From Thermoanaerobaculia bacterium (GTDB lineage: Bacteria; Acidobacteriota; Thermoanaerobaculia; Multivoradales; Multivoraceae): 64,000 bases of DNA. Positions 8,112 to 16,898 of the stretch are shown here, in pieces. The translations under genes and the position numbers were made by a program. The number at the start of each line of letters is the position of its first letter. Positions within the stretch are counted from its first letter, which is position 1. The DNA lies in contig JAJEBV010000021.1 in NCBI GenBank assembly GCA_022822365.1, positions 93,531 to 157,530 on the forward strand, given 5' to 3'. A model generated the notes under the pieces. It was not told the DNA's origin. It ran no database searches and saw nothing but the letters and a program-made list of their open reading frames with translations.

Positions 8112-8738
8112 TCAGCGGGCGGCGTCGCTCGCGTTCGCGTAGGTGGGCCAGTCCGGTTCGTACTCGGTGCTCTGGTCGCCCCAGGCGGTCCAGAGATTCG
8201 AGTGGCGGCCGCGGGCGAACAGTTCGAGGTACGGGCCCGGGCTGCACGCTTCGATGATGTCGTAGAGCTCGTCCGGCTTGCGGGAGTGCTCCCGCTTGCG
8301 GGTGCGGATGATGTTGACCTGCCTGCGGCCGGGGGCGAGGGTGCGCAGCTTGCCGCGGACGCCGAAGAGAACGAGTTCCGTCGTGTTGCGGAAGTAGAAG
8401 CCGACGCCGCGGCCGTCGGGACCGCCGTCCTTGCGCACCTTGTGCCAGACCAGGTTCGTCTTGTAGGTGAAGCCCCAGTTCTCCATGACGTCGAGGCCTT
8501 CCTGGAGGAGGGCGTTGGGGACCCAGAGGTAGAGGTGGGCGGCTTCGGCGCAGGCGGAGGCCACCGGGATCGCGGCGATCTCAGCCTGCGAGAGGGTCGC
8601 GTAGCGGCTGAGGCGGTGGTGCTCGGGGGCGACCTTGCCGGTGCGGTTCGTGAACTGCCAGGGCGGGTCGGCGAGGACGGTGCCGAAGGCGCTGTTGGCG
8701 TGGGCGCGCTCGAAATCGCCGGCTGCGGTGGGTGCCAT
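8112..8738 (-). CDS. MT-A70-family adenine methyltransferase
   Basis: A 208-residue solitary methyltransferase of the MT-A70 (METTL3-like) family that transfers a methyl group from SAM to N6 of adenine in DNA or RNA. The catalytic DPPW motif is at residues 24-27, followed by the conserved strand YLWVPNALL, WHKVRKDGGPDG with GVGFYFRNTTEL, and the C-terminal SRKPDELYDIIE and LELFARG motifs. No restriction endonuclease lies beside it, so it is an orphan methylase. I chose ATG 8738 because a TACGAT box lies 9 bp upstream; extending the frame would run into an intergenic repeat. Confidence 0.88.
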   Translation of the reverse strand: MAPTAAGDFERAHANSAFGTVLADPPWQFTNRTGKVAPEHHRLSRYATLSQAEIAAIPVASACAEAAHLYLWVPNALLQEGLDVMENWGFTYKTNLVWHKVRKDGGPDGRGVGFYFRNTTELVLFGVRGKLRTLAPGRRQVNIIRTRKREHSRKPDELYDIIEACSPGPYLELFARGRHSNLWTAWGDQSTEYEPDWPTYANASDAAR

Positions 8739-8747
8739 GGCGAATCG

Positions 8748-8753
8748 ATCGTA
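8748..8753 (-). promoter_or_regulatory. Putative -10 box of the MT-A70 gene (near-leaderless)
   Basis: TACGAT on the minus strand ends 9 bp before the ATG, with no Shine-Dalgarno between. It has the same spacing as the boxes of moaA, Ku and the DUF3500 gene. Confidence 0.45.
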
Positions 8754-8763
8754 GCGCCCGAGA

Positions 8764-8805
8764 GCCGCCTTCGGCGGCAGCGGGTCAGAAGACCCGCGCA
8801 CCCAG
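8764..8805. repeat. Intergenic palindromic repeat, modules B and C
   Basis: A short copy of the dispersed repeat: module B (GCCGCCTTCGGCGGC) directly followed by module C (GCGGGTCAGAAGACCCGC) and the GCACCCAG end. It sits between the M1 peptidase stop and the MT-A70 promoter. Confidence 0.75.
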
Positions 8806-8823
8806 CAGAGGCGGAGCCGCGGC

Positions 8824-10509
8824 CTACCTCTCCTCCACCGTGTGCAGCATGAGGAGCCAGCCGTCCGGGTCGATGCGGAGCCGCTCAGGTCGGGCTGGGA
8901 CGAGCAGCGAGGCGGCCGTCCGCTCGCCTTCGACGTCGACGCGGCCGCGGACGGTGCGGCCGTCGTCGAGAACGGCCTCCACGTCCAGCGGCAGGCGGTA
9001 GATCGTCGGGCCGAGCTGCGCCACCGTCAGTTCGACCGCCGACGTCGCCTCGTCGAAGCGCCACGCGATCTCCAGCTCCGGCACGCCGGGCCGGCGCAGC
9101 CACTGCTCGAAGAACCACTCGAGACCCCTGCCGGAGGCCTCCTCCATCACCGCGGCGAAGTCCGCGGTCGAAGCGTTGCCGTCGCGGAAACGCTCGTAGT
9201 ACGTCCGCATCCCCTTCCAGAACGTGCCGTCGCCGACTTCACCCCGGAGCATGTGCAGCACCCAGGCCGCCTTCTGGTAGACGTTCGGACTGAGCAGGCG
9301 GCGCGGGTCGGGCACCGCTTCCGGCACGATGACCGAGTCCGGGGCCTCCTCCACGTAGCTCAGGACTCTCGTCCTGGCCCGGTCCATCTGTTCGCGGAAG
9401 CGCTCGCGGCCGTAGGTCCACTCCAGGTAGCAGGCGGTCAGGTAGGTCGCGAAGCCCTCGCTGAGCCAGACGTGCGGCCAGTCGCTCTCGGTGACGGCGT
9501 CGCCGAACCACTGGTGGGCGACCTCGTGCGCGATCAGACCCTCGATGCCGCCTTCGCGGTCGACCGCGTCCTCGTCGTAGAACACGTTCCCGGCGTTCTC
9601 CAGGCCGCCCCAGCGGGTCGTCGTCTGCACGTTGGCGAGCTTGGCGTACGGGTAGTCCCCAAGCCGTCGCTCGAAGGTACCCATCACGCGCGGCCCCGGA
9701 GCGAACGCCCGCAGGCCGACTTCCCGGTCCTGCGGGTAGACCCAGGTCTCGACCGGCACGCCGTCGACCATTGCCTGGCGGTGGCGGACGAAGCGCGCGA
9801 CGCCGACCGCCATCACCTTCGTGGCGATGGGAGCGCGACTGCGCCATTCGGTGCGGCGCATGCCGTCCTCCAGGTCGACGGCTTCCACGAACGCCCCGGT
9901 GGCCACGACCTGGTAGTGCGCCGGCGCCGTGACGACGAAGGCCACGGTCGCCTTGTCGGACGGGTGATCGACGACCGGCAGCCAGTGGTGGGCCCGATCC
10001 GGCCAGTTGTCGGCGAAGAAGGTCCGCTCGCCGTGGCGGTTCGTGCCGATCGTGAAGCCGTCGGCCGGGACGCCGCGATAGCGGACCTCGATGCGGCGGC
10101 GTTCGCCGGCACCAGCCTCGCGGTCCAGCGCCACGAAGAGCCGGTCGTCCTGCTGCCGGAACTGGAGGGCCGTGCCGGCGAGCGTCGCCGAGGAGACGAC
10201 CATGCCGGCGACCGGCCGGCCGTCGCCGGCTTTTCCTCCGGCTTCCAGGCCGCTGTCCGCGGCCGGGTCGTCGAGATCGAACCCGACCTCGCCGACGGGC
10301 CGCAGGACGCGAAAGGCGATGGCCGCTCGTCCGTCGATCTCGTCCGTCTGGTCCGAGAGGTCGAGTTCGAAGCGGTAGTCGAGGACGTCGATCGCCGCGC
10401 CGGGCAACTGCGCCTGGGCGGGCGCAGGCAAGGCCGCGGTCGCCGCCGCGGACAAGGCGGCGGCGACTGCGGAGCGGAAAACTGTCGCCGCTGCGCGGCG
10501 CGGCCTCAA
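8824..10509 (-). CDS. Secreted M1-family metallopeptidase (aminopeptidase N-like)
   Basis: A gluzincin aminopeptidase with the M1 exopeptidase-type motif GGLENAGN, the zinc site HEVAHQWFG, and the third zinc ligand in WLSEGFATY 18 residues after the second histidine. The N-terminal beta domain (DYRFELDLSD ...) and helical middle are typical, but the large C-terminal HEAT-like domain of full-length PepN is missing; after the catalytic domain only a short beta domain remains (about 560 residues in all). The start is uncertain. TTG 10509 gives a good signal peptide (RPRRAAATVF ... ending PAPAQA); GTG 10548 is the alternative. Both lie inside an intergenic repeat. Confidence 0.82.
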   Translation of the reverse strand: MRPRRAAATVFRSAVAAALSAAATAALPAPAQAQLPGAAIDVLDYRFELDLSDQTDEIDGRAAIAFRVLRPVGEVGFDLDDPAADSGLEAGGKAGDGRPVAGMVVSSATLAGTALQFRQQDDRLFVALDREAGAGERRRIEVRYRGVPADGFTIGTNRHGERTFFADNWPDRAHHWLPVVDHPSDKATVAFVVTAPAHYQVVATGAFVEAVDLEDGMRRTEWRSRAPIATKVMAVGVARFVRHRQAMVDGVPVETWVYPQDREVGLRAFAPGPRVMGTFERRLGDYPYAKLANVQTTTRWGGLENAGNVFYDEDAVDREGGIEGLIAHEVAHQWFGDAVTESDWPHVWLSEGFATYLTACYLEWTYGRERFREQMDRARTRVLSYVEEAPDSVIVPEAVPDPRRLLSPNVYQKAAWVLHMLRGEVGDGTFWKGMRTYYERFRDGNASTADFAAVMEEASGRGLEWFFEQWLRRPGVPELEIAWRFDEATSAVELTVAQLGPTIYRLPLDVEAVLDDGRTVRGRVDVEGERTAASLLVPARPERLRIDPDGWLLMLHTVEER

Positions 10510-10552
10510 GGCCGCCTGCGGCGGCGGCGGGTCAGAAGACCCGCGCACCCAG
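10484..10552. repeat. Intergenic palindromic repeat overlapping the M1 peptidase start
   Basis: All three modules are present: A (GTCGCCGCTGCGCGGCG), B (GGCCGCCTGCGGCGGC) and C (GCGGGTCAGAAGACCCGC) followed by GCACCCAG. It overlaps the 5' end of the M1 peptidase gene, so both of that gene's candidate start codons fall within the repeat. Confidence 0.75.
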
Positions 10553-10564
10553 CCGGCGTCAGTC

Positions 10565-11176
10565 TCAGTCGTTGAGGAACTTGTAGACGAGCGCCGCAAC
10601 CGCGCCGCCGACCAGCGGACCCACGCCGTAGAGCGCCAGGGTGTTGGCGTCGAAGCCGCCGCCCGTGATCGCTTCCATGACCTGAGGGCCGAGACCAACT
10701 GCGGGATTGAACGCTCCACCGGAAACACCAGCGCCCGTGTACAGGGCCGCCGAGAGTGTAAACCCGATGGCCAGACCGCCGACCGGGTTGCCGGCCGACC
10801 GCGAGGACATCATGTTCAGGACAACAGTGACGAGCGCGAAGGCGAGCAGCGCCTCGGCCACCACGCCGTGCATGACCGGATGCTCGGTCGGCATCGGCGC
10901 CGTGCTGCCGCCCATCAGGTAGCTGTGGACGAGCCAACCAAGGCAGGCGCCGACAACCTGGGCCACCATGTACTGGACCATGTCGGCCACGCCAAGCTTG
11001 CCGCGCATCCATGCGGCCAGGCTCACTGCCGGGTTGAAGTGTCCGCCGGACAGGTGTCCGCCGCTGTAGACCATCACCGCCAACATCAGACCGACGGCGA
11101 TGGGGTTGTTCCCGCTGAAGGCGACGGCCATCATCAAGAACAGCGTGCCGATGCACTCCATGAGCAGCTTGCGCAT
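10565..11176 (-). CDS. Aquaporin / glycerol facilitator (MIP family)
   Basis: A 203-residue inner-membrane channel with both half-helix NPA motifs (GGHFNPAVSLA and GGAFNPAVGLG), six membrane segments and the internal symmetry of the major intrinsic protein family. The protein is short with compact loops, which favours a water-type or AqpZ/AqpN-like channel over glycerol facilitators, whose loops are longer; the substrate call is inference. A GAGGAAA Shine-Dalgarno precedes the ATG. The M1 peptidase gene follows on the same strand after an intergenic repeat, and frmA is divergent. Confidence 0.9.
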   Translation of the reverse strand: MRKLLMECIGTLFLMMAVAFSGNNPIAVGLMLAVMVYSGGHLSGGHFNPAVSLAAWMRGKLGVADMVQYMVAQVVGACLGWLVHSYLMGGSTAPMPTEHPVMHGVVAEALLAFALVTVVLNMMSSRSAGNPVGGLAIGFTLSAALYTGAGVSGGAFNPAVGLGPQVMEAITGGGFDANTLALYGVGPLVGGAVAALVYKFLND

Positions 11177-11262
11177 GTGCCTTTCCTCCCTTGGTTTCTG
11201 CTTCTGCCTCTTCCTCCTTGTTTACGCTCAGCCGGAGACCAACCGGCGGCGTTTCCCCAACG

Positions 11263-11299
11263 ATGTTAGCCTCCGGTTATCGTCGCCGGACCATAGAAT
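11263..11299. promoter_or_regulatory. Divergent promoter region, aquaporin and formaldehyde dehydrogenase
   Basis: A TAACAT box on the minus strand (11263-11268) points towards the aquaporin gene, and TAGAAT on the plus strand (11294-11299) points towards the dehydrogenase. Each leaves a leader that contains a good Shine-Dalgarno (GAGGAAA and GGGGAGG). Confidence 0.4.
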
Positions 11300-11307
11300 T
11301 TTCCTGA

Positions 11308-12444
<1,137 letters not shown>

Positions 12445-12454
12445 CGGCAACCAA

Positions 12455-12545
12455 GCGGTCGCCGCTGGGTGCGCGGGTCTTCTGACCCGCTGCCGCCGAA
12501 GGCGGCCAGAGACACGCGCCGGCCGGAAGGCCGGCTCCGCGCGGC
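12455..12545. repeat. Intergenic palindromic repeat, inverted copy between convergent genes
   Basis: On the plus strand this copy reads CTGGGTGCGCGGGTCTTCTG ACCCGC (module C), then module B (TGCCGCCGAAGGCGGCC) and a further hairpin (CGCCGGCCGGAAGGCCGGC). It lies between the convergent ends of frmA and infC, where it could also serve as a bidirectional terminator, although no T-run follows. Confidence 0.75.
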
Positions 12546-12561
12546 GGACCCTGCTTCGGCC

Positions 12562-13089
12562 TCAGTCTCCCTGGGCGATCGGGTTCAGGACCATCGTCAT
12601 CTGACGGCCCTCCAGTCCCGACCGGGTCTCCACCTCGCCCACGCCCTCGATCGCGTCGCTCACCTTGTCCAGGATGGCGATGCCGAGTTCGGGCCTGCGG
12701 AGCTGCCGGTAGCGGAAGAAGATCGTCACCTTGACCTTCTTGCCCTCGCGGAGGAAGCGGAGCGCCCGGTCCGTCTTGATCTGGTAGTCGTGCGGGTCGA
12801 TCGTCGGCCGGTACTTGACCTCCTTCAGATCGATCGTCGCCGCCTTCTTCCGTGACTCGCGCTTCTTCTTGTCGCGCTCGAACTTGACCTTGCCCCAGTC
12901 CATGACGCGGACCACGGGCGGATCCGCGTTGGGACCGACCTCGACGAGATCGAGCCGAGCGTCCTGGGCCCTCCTCTTCGCGTCCTCCAGGGGAACGACG
13001 CCTACCTGGGCGCCGTTCTGATCGATGAGCCGTACCGGGGTCTTACGGATCCGGTGGTTGATGCGCGGCTCGTTTGATGGGCGTGCGAT
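12562..13089 (-). CDS. infC: Translation initiation factor IF-3, apparent ATC start
   Basis: IF-3 binds the 30S subunit and proofreads start-codon and initiator-tRNA pairing. The C-terminal domain is clear (VRVMDWGKVKFERDKK, KVKVTIFFRYRQLRRPELG). The frame continues upstream without an ATG, GTG or TTG at the proper place but encodes a full N-terminal domain (INHRIRKTPVRLIDQNGAQV, then DARLDLVEV). The best start is an ATC at 13089-13087: a perfect AGGAGG (13097-13102) lies 7 bp before it and it gives 175 residues, the normal IF-3 length. E. coli infC uses AUU for autoregulation, so a rare AUC start fits the family. The usual rpmI-rplT neighbours are absent. Confidence 0.92.
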   Translation of the reverse strand: MARPSNEPRINHRIRKTPVRLIDQNGAQVGVVPLEDAKRRAQDARLDLVEVGPNADPPVVRVMDWGKVKFERDKKKRESRKKAATIDLKEVKYRPTIDPHDYQIKTDRALRFLREGKKVKVTIFFRYRQLRRPELGIAILDKVSDAIEGVGEVETRSGLEGRQMTMVLNPIAQGD

Positions 13090-13096
13090 CTCGAGG

Positions 13097-13102
13097 CCTC
13101 CT
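13097..13102 (-). promoter_or_regulatory. Shine-Dalgarno AGGAGG that defines the ATC start of infC
   Basis: A full-match AGGAGG on the minus strand, 7 bp (CCTCGAG) before ATC 13089. No canonical start codon falls at a suitable distance, so this site decides the start. Confidence 0.75.
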
Positions 13103-13250
13103 GTGCTGCTGCCTACCGGCGCGGGCCGGAACGGACGGCTACCTTAGCCGCTTCCCGCCCGCGAGTGTGTGCGGATCCAGTCTGTTGAACGGACACGGCC
13201 GCGGCCGCAAGGCGGCCTTCGCGACCCGTCCTCACGAACGGGTACTCACG

Positions 13251-14156
13251 TCAACCGGCCACGGCCCGCTTCGGCGGGGCGCCTGCAGCCCGTCGAACCC
13301 GCTTCTTCTTCGTCGCCTTGCGCTGTGCCGCCGCCTTCCTGGCCGGCTTGGATTCGGCGGTTGCCTCCGCCTCCGTCTCGCCGTTCTTCGACAGGCTCGC
13401 CTTCAACGCCTCCATCAGGTCGATGATCTGCGCCTGCGGCGCCTCCGTCTCGTCGTCCGCGAGTTCGCGGCCGTCGATCTTGCTCTGGATGGCGTCCCAG
13501 AGCCGCTTGCGCACCTCGTCCGTGTACTGATCCGGCTTGAAGTCGTCCGAAGCGATCTGCTCGATCAACTGCACGGCGAGTTCCAGTTCGCCCGGCTTGA
13601 GTTCCGTCTCCTCGCCGAGCGGCACCTCGTCGAACGACTTCAACTCGTCCTCGTACTTCAACTGCTGCATCAGGAGACCGGAACCGTAGGGACGCAGCAT
13701 GACGAGGTACTGCTTGCCGCGCGCCGCGTGCTTGGCCAGCGCGGAACGGCCCGTCTTCCGCATCGCCTCGCTGAGGAGGCGGTAGGCGCGTTCGCCGCCC
13801 TTCTCCGGGCCGAGGTAGTACGACTTCTCGAAGTAGATCGGCTCGACCTCCGTGAGCGGCACGAACTCGGTGATCTCGATCGCCGGCGACGCCTTCTCCT
13901 GGAGTTCCTTGATCTCCTCGTCGCTGAAGGTGACGTACTGGCCCTTGCCGAACTCGTAGCCCTTGATCGTCTCCTTGCGCTCGACGACGTCGCCGGTGCG
14001 AGGGTTGATCAACTGCTGCTTGACCCGCGAGTTGTCGCTCGGGTCGAGCATGTTGAAGCGCACCGCGCCGGAGGTCTCCGACGTGGAGTACAGGCGGACC
14101 GGAATCGAAACGAGTCCGAACGAGACGGTGCCGCCGCCAACCGTACGAGCAGGCAT
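13251..14156 (-). CDS. ku: Ku protein, non-homologous end joining
   Basis: A 301-residue bacterial Ku that binds DNA double-strand ends as a homodimer and recruits LigD. The core begins GTVSFGLVSIPVRLYS and contains the beta-barrel ring segments YEFGKGQYVTFSDEEI and YYLGPEKGGERAYRLLSEAM. The C-terminal extension is lysine- and alanine-rich (KPARKAAAQRKATKKKRVRR), as in Ku proteins whose tail contacts DNA. It is divergent from ligD across 158 bp that hold an intergenic repeat. TAGAAT lies 9 bp before the ATG and no Shine-Dalgarno is present, suggesting a near-leaderless mRNA. Confidence 0.95.
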   Translation of the reverse strand: MPARTVGGGTVSFGLVSIPVRLYSTSETSGAVRFNMLDPSDNSRVKQQLINPRTGDVVERKETIKGYEFGKGQYVTFSDEEIKELQEKASPAIEITEFVPLTEVEPIYFEKSYYLGPEKGGERAYRLLSEAMRKTGRSALAKHAARGKQYLVMLRPYGSGLLMQQLKYEDELKSFDEVPLGEETELKPGELELAVQLIEQIASDDFKPDQYTDEVRKRLWDAIQSKIDGRELADDETEAPQAQIIDLMEALKASLSKNGETEAEATAESKPARKAAAQRKATKKKRVRRAAGAPPKRAVAG

Positions 14157-14165
14157 AGACGGCGG

Positions 14166-14171
14166 ATTCTA
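14166..14171 (-). promoter_or_regulatory. Putative -10 box of ku (near-leaderless)
   Basis: TAGAAT on the minus strand, ending 9 bp before the ku ATG; a TG two bases further upstream gives a partial extended -10. No Shine-Dalgarno follows. Confidence 0.5.
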
Positions 14172-14196
14172 GCACCGGAAGCGCTTTCGCGGGGCA

Positions 14197-14291
14197 CTGG
14201 GTGCGCGGGTCTGTTGCCGGGGGTCTTCTGACCCCCGGACAAGGCGCGCCGCAGGCGGCCTCGAAACGCGCCGGCCGCCAGGCCGGCTCCG
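14197..14291. repeat. Intergenic palindromic repeat between ku and ligD, diverged copy
   Basis: Starts CTGGGTGCGCGGGTCTGTTG and then carries a second enlarged module-C-like palindrome (CCGGGGGTCTTCTGACCCCCGG), a module-B-like part (CGCGCCGCAGGCGGCC) and a CGCCGGCCGCCAGGCCGGC hairpin. It occupies the shared promoter region of the divergent ku and ligD genes. Confidence 0.65.
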
Positions 14292-14314
14292 CTTTGTAGA
14301 AGAATGCACCCCTC

Positions 14315-16894
14315 ATGCCGCACGGCAATCTGGAGGCCTACCGCCGCAAGCGTTCGAGCGAGGCGACGCCCGAGCCGATGGGTTCCCGAACCGCGGCAGG
14401 CGGCGGGCGCTTCGTCGTCCAGAAGCACGCCGCCCGGAGGGTCCACTTCGACTTGCGGCTGGAACTCGAGGGCACGCTCAAGTCCTGGGCGGTGCCGCGC
14501 GGACCCAGCCTGGACCCCGAGGTCAAGCGGCTCGCGGTGGCCACCGAGGACCACCCGCTGGAGTACGCCGACTTTGAAGGATCCATCCCCGCCGGCAACT
14601 ACGGCGCCGGCGCGATGATCGTCTGGGACAGCGGGCGCTGGGTCCCGCTCGAGGACCCGGTTGCCGGGATGGAGAGCGGCAAGCTGCTGTTTGAACTCCA
14701 GGGCTACAAGCTCCGCGGCGTCTGGACCCTGTTCCGCACGGGCGGTCGACGGCAGACCGACGACGGCAGCCAATGGCTGCTGATGAAGAAGCCGGACGCG
14801 GCGTCGCGCCCGCAGGAGGAAGGCGCCGACGACGAGGACGAACTGCCGCCCGAGTCCGTGCTGTCGGGCCTGACCGTCGAGGAGCTTCGGGACGGATGCG
14901 ACCGGATCGAAGAGGTGCGGACCGGGATCGAAGCCTCGGATGCGCCGCGCCGGCCGGTGGACCCGCGCTCGCTGCCGCTGATGCTCGCGACCGCCGCTGA
15001 CCGGCCTTTCTCGCGCGCCGGCTGGATCTACGAGCTGAAGTACGACGGCTACCGCCTGGTCGCCGCCAAGGAAGGCGGCAGCGTATTCCTCCGCTACCGG
15101 CGCGGCGGCGACGTCACGGCGCTCTACCCGGAGCTGGCCCGCGCCCTGCGCCGCCTGCCGGTGGACTCGCTCGTCCTCGACGGCGAGGTCACCGTCCTCG
15201 ACGGCGGCGGCAGGCCCAGCTTCGCCAGGCTGCAGACGCGCGCCCTGCTCAGTCGCCCGGTCGACATCGAACAGGCCTCGGTACGCCGGCCGGCAACGCT
15301 GTTCGCTTTCGACCTCGTCGCGTTCGAGGGCCGCGACCTGCGGCCGCTGCCCCTGCTCGAGCGCAAGGGCTGGCTGGCTCAGGTTCTGCCGCCCGCCGGA
15401 CCGCTTCGTTACTCGGACCACATCGAGGAACGGGGCGAGGAGTTCTTCGAGCAGGCGGTCGCGATGGGACTCGAGGGCACGATGGCGAAGGACGGCGCGT
15501 CGCGCTACACCGGCCGCCGCTCGTCGTCCTGGGTCAAGCTGCGCGCCGAGCGGACGGGGGACTTCGCCATCGTCGGCATGTCGCCGCCCAAGGGCAGCCG
15601 GGTCGGCCTGGGCTCGCTCCACCTCGCGGTCTGGAACGCCGAGGCCGGCGGCCTGGTCTACGCCGGTCGTGTCGGCACCGGATTCAGCGACGCGGACCTG
15701 ACGAACCTGGCGGAGCGGCTGTCGGCGCGCCAGTGCGACGACCCTCCCTGCCACGCGCCGGCCGTGGAGGACGCAGCGGCCGGGAACGAGCTGACCGACG
15801 GCCACATGATGGGCGGCCGCATCGAGGACCAGACCTGGGTCGAGCCGGACGACGAGTTCATCTGCGAGGTCCGGTACAAGGAGTGGACTCCACACGGCAT
15901 GCTCCGGCATCCCGTCTTCCTCCGCATGCGTGACGACAAACCACTCGAAGACTGCGTCCGCCGCGCCGCCCCCCGCGGCGCCGAAGCCGCCCAGCCGGCG
16001 CCGCCGAAACGGCAGGTCGACGTCACGAACGAGTCCAAGGTGTTCTGGCCGGACGAGGGCTACACGAAGGGCGACCTGATCGACTTCTACGCCGCCATTT
16101 CACCGGCGATGCAGCCCTACCTCTCCGACCGCCCGCTGGTGATGACCCGCTATCCCGACGGAGTCGACGGCAAGTCCTTCTTCCAGAAGAACGCGCCCGA
16201 CTTCGCTCCCGACTGGCTGCAGACGGTCAGGCTGACGAGCCCGCGGACCGGCAAGGACGTCGAGTACTTCGTCTGTCAGAACCGGGAGAGCCTGGTCTAC
16301 GTGGCCAACCTGGCCGCGATCGTCCTCCACGTCTGGTCCAGCCGGCTGCACCAGCTCGGCCAGCCCGACTGGTGCATCCTCGACCTCGATCCGAAGGACG
16401 CGCCCTTCGAGGACGTGATCGAGATCGCCCTCGCCATCCGGCGCCTGTGCCGGCAGATCGAGCTGCCCTGCTTCGTCAAGACCAGCGGCTCGAGCGGCCT
16501 GCACGTGCTCCTGCCGCTGGGCGGCGCCTGCACGTACGAGCAGTCCCGCAGCCTCGGACAACTGATCGCGCAGATCATCTGCCGGCAACTGCCCGAGATC
16601 GCCACCGTCACCCGCAATCCCGAACGCCGCGACGGCAAGGTCTACATCGACTTCGTCCAGAACGGCCGCGGCCGCCTGCTCGTCGCCCCGTTCAGCGTCC
16701 GTCCCCTGCGGGCCGCGCCCGTGTCGACGCCGCTGCGCTGGTCCGAAGTCAAGCCCGGCCTCGATCTCCGCGACCACAACATCCGCACCGTGCCGAAACG
16801 GCTCAGGAAGCTGAAGAGCGACCCGCTCCGCGGCGTACTGACGGAGACGCCCGACCTGCTGGCCGCGCTGCGTCGGCTGAGCGAGCTCGTATAG
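14315..16894 (+). CDS. ligD: ATP-dependent DNA ligase LigD (phosphoesterase-ligase-polymerase)
   Basis: 859 residues with all three LigD modules in the order phosphoesterase, ligase, polymerase. The N-terminal 3'-phosphoesterase domain (about residues 25-165) includes FVVQKHAARRVHFDLRLE and GSIPAGNYGAG. The ligase domain (about 210-530) has the nucleotidyl lysine K242 in ELKYDGYR, plus DGEVTVLD. The C-terminal archaeo-eukaryotic primase-type polymerase (about 560-859) has LDLDPKD around residue 690 and FVKTSGSSGLHV. It fills in and seals double-strand breaks with Ku. The order is that of Pseudomonas-type LigD. The ATG at 14315 follows a TAGAAG box by 12 bp. Its stop is 4 bp from the convergent fusion gene. 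Confidence 0.96.
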   Translation: MPHGNLEAYRRKRSSEATPEPMGSRTAAGGGRFVVQKHAARRVHFDLRLELEGTLKSWAVPRGPSLDPEVKRLAVATEDHPLEYADFEGSIPAGNYGAGAMIVWDSGRWVPLEDPVAGMESGKLLFELQGYKLRGVWTLFRTGGRRQTDDGSQWLLMKKPDAASRPQEEGADDEDELPPESVLSGLTVEELRDGCDRIEEVRTGIEASDAPRRPVDPRSLPLMLATAADRPFSRAGWIYELKYDGYRLVAAKEGGSVFLRYRRGGDVTALYPELARALRRLPVDSLVLDGEVTVLDGGGRPSFARLQTRALLSRPVDIEQASVRRPATLFAFDLVAFEGRDLRPLPLLERKGWLAQVLPPAGPLRYSDHIEERGEEFFEQAVAMGLEGTMAKDGASRYTGRRSSSWVKLRAERTGDFAIVGMSPPKGSRVGLGSLHLAVWNAEAGGLVYAGRVGTGFSDADLTNLAERLSARQCDDPPCHAPAVEDAAAGNELTDGHMMGGRIEDQTWVEPDDEFICEVRYKEWTPHGMLRHPVFLRMRDDKPLEDCVRRAAPRGAEAAQPAPPKRQVDVTNESKVFWPDEGYTKGDLIDFYAAISPAMQPYLSDRPLVMTRYPDGVDGKSFFQKNAPDFAPDWLQTVRLTSPRTGKDVEYFVCQNRESLVYVANLAAIVLHVWSSRLHQLGQPDWCILDLDPKDAPFEDVIEIALAIRRLCRQIELPCFVKTSGSSGLHVLLPLGGACTYEQSRSLGQLIAQIICRQLPEIATVTRNPERRDGKVYIDFVQNGRGRLLVAPFSVRPLRAAPVSTPLRWSEVKPGLDLRDHNIRTVPKRLRKLKSDPLRGVLTETPDLLAALRRLSELV

Positions 16895-16898
16895 AACG

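Noticed and set aside
12455..12545. Repeat copy between convergent frmA and infC, considered as an ordinary bidirectional terminator
   Set aside because: The same modules occur in divergent promoter regions and tandem gaps, and no T-run follows, so termination is not its general role.
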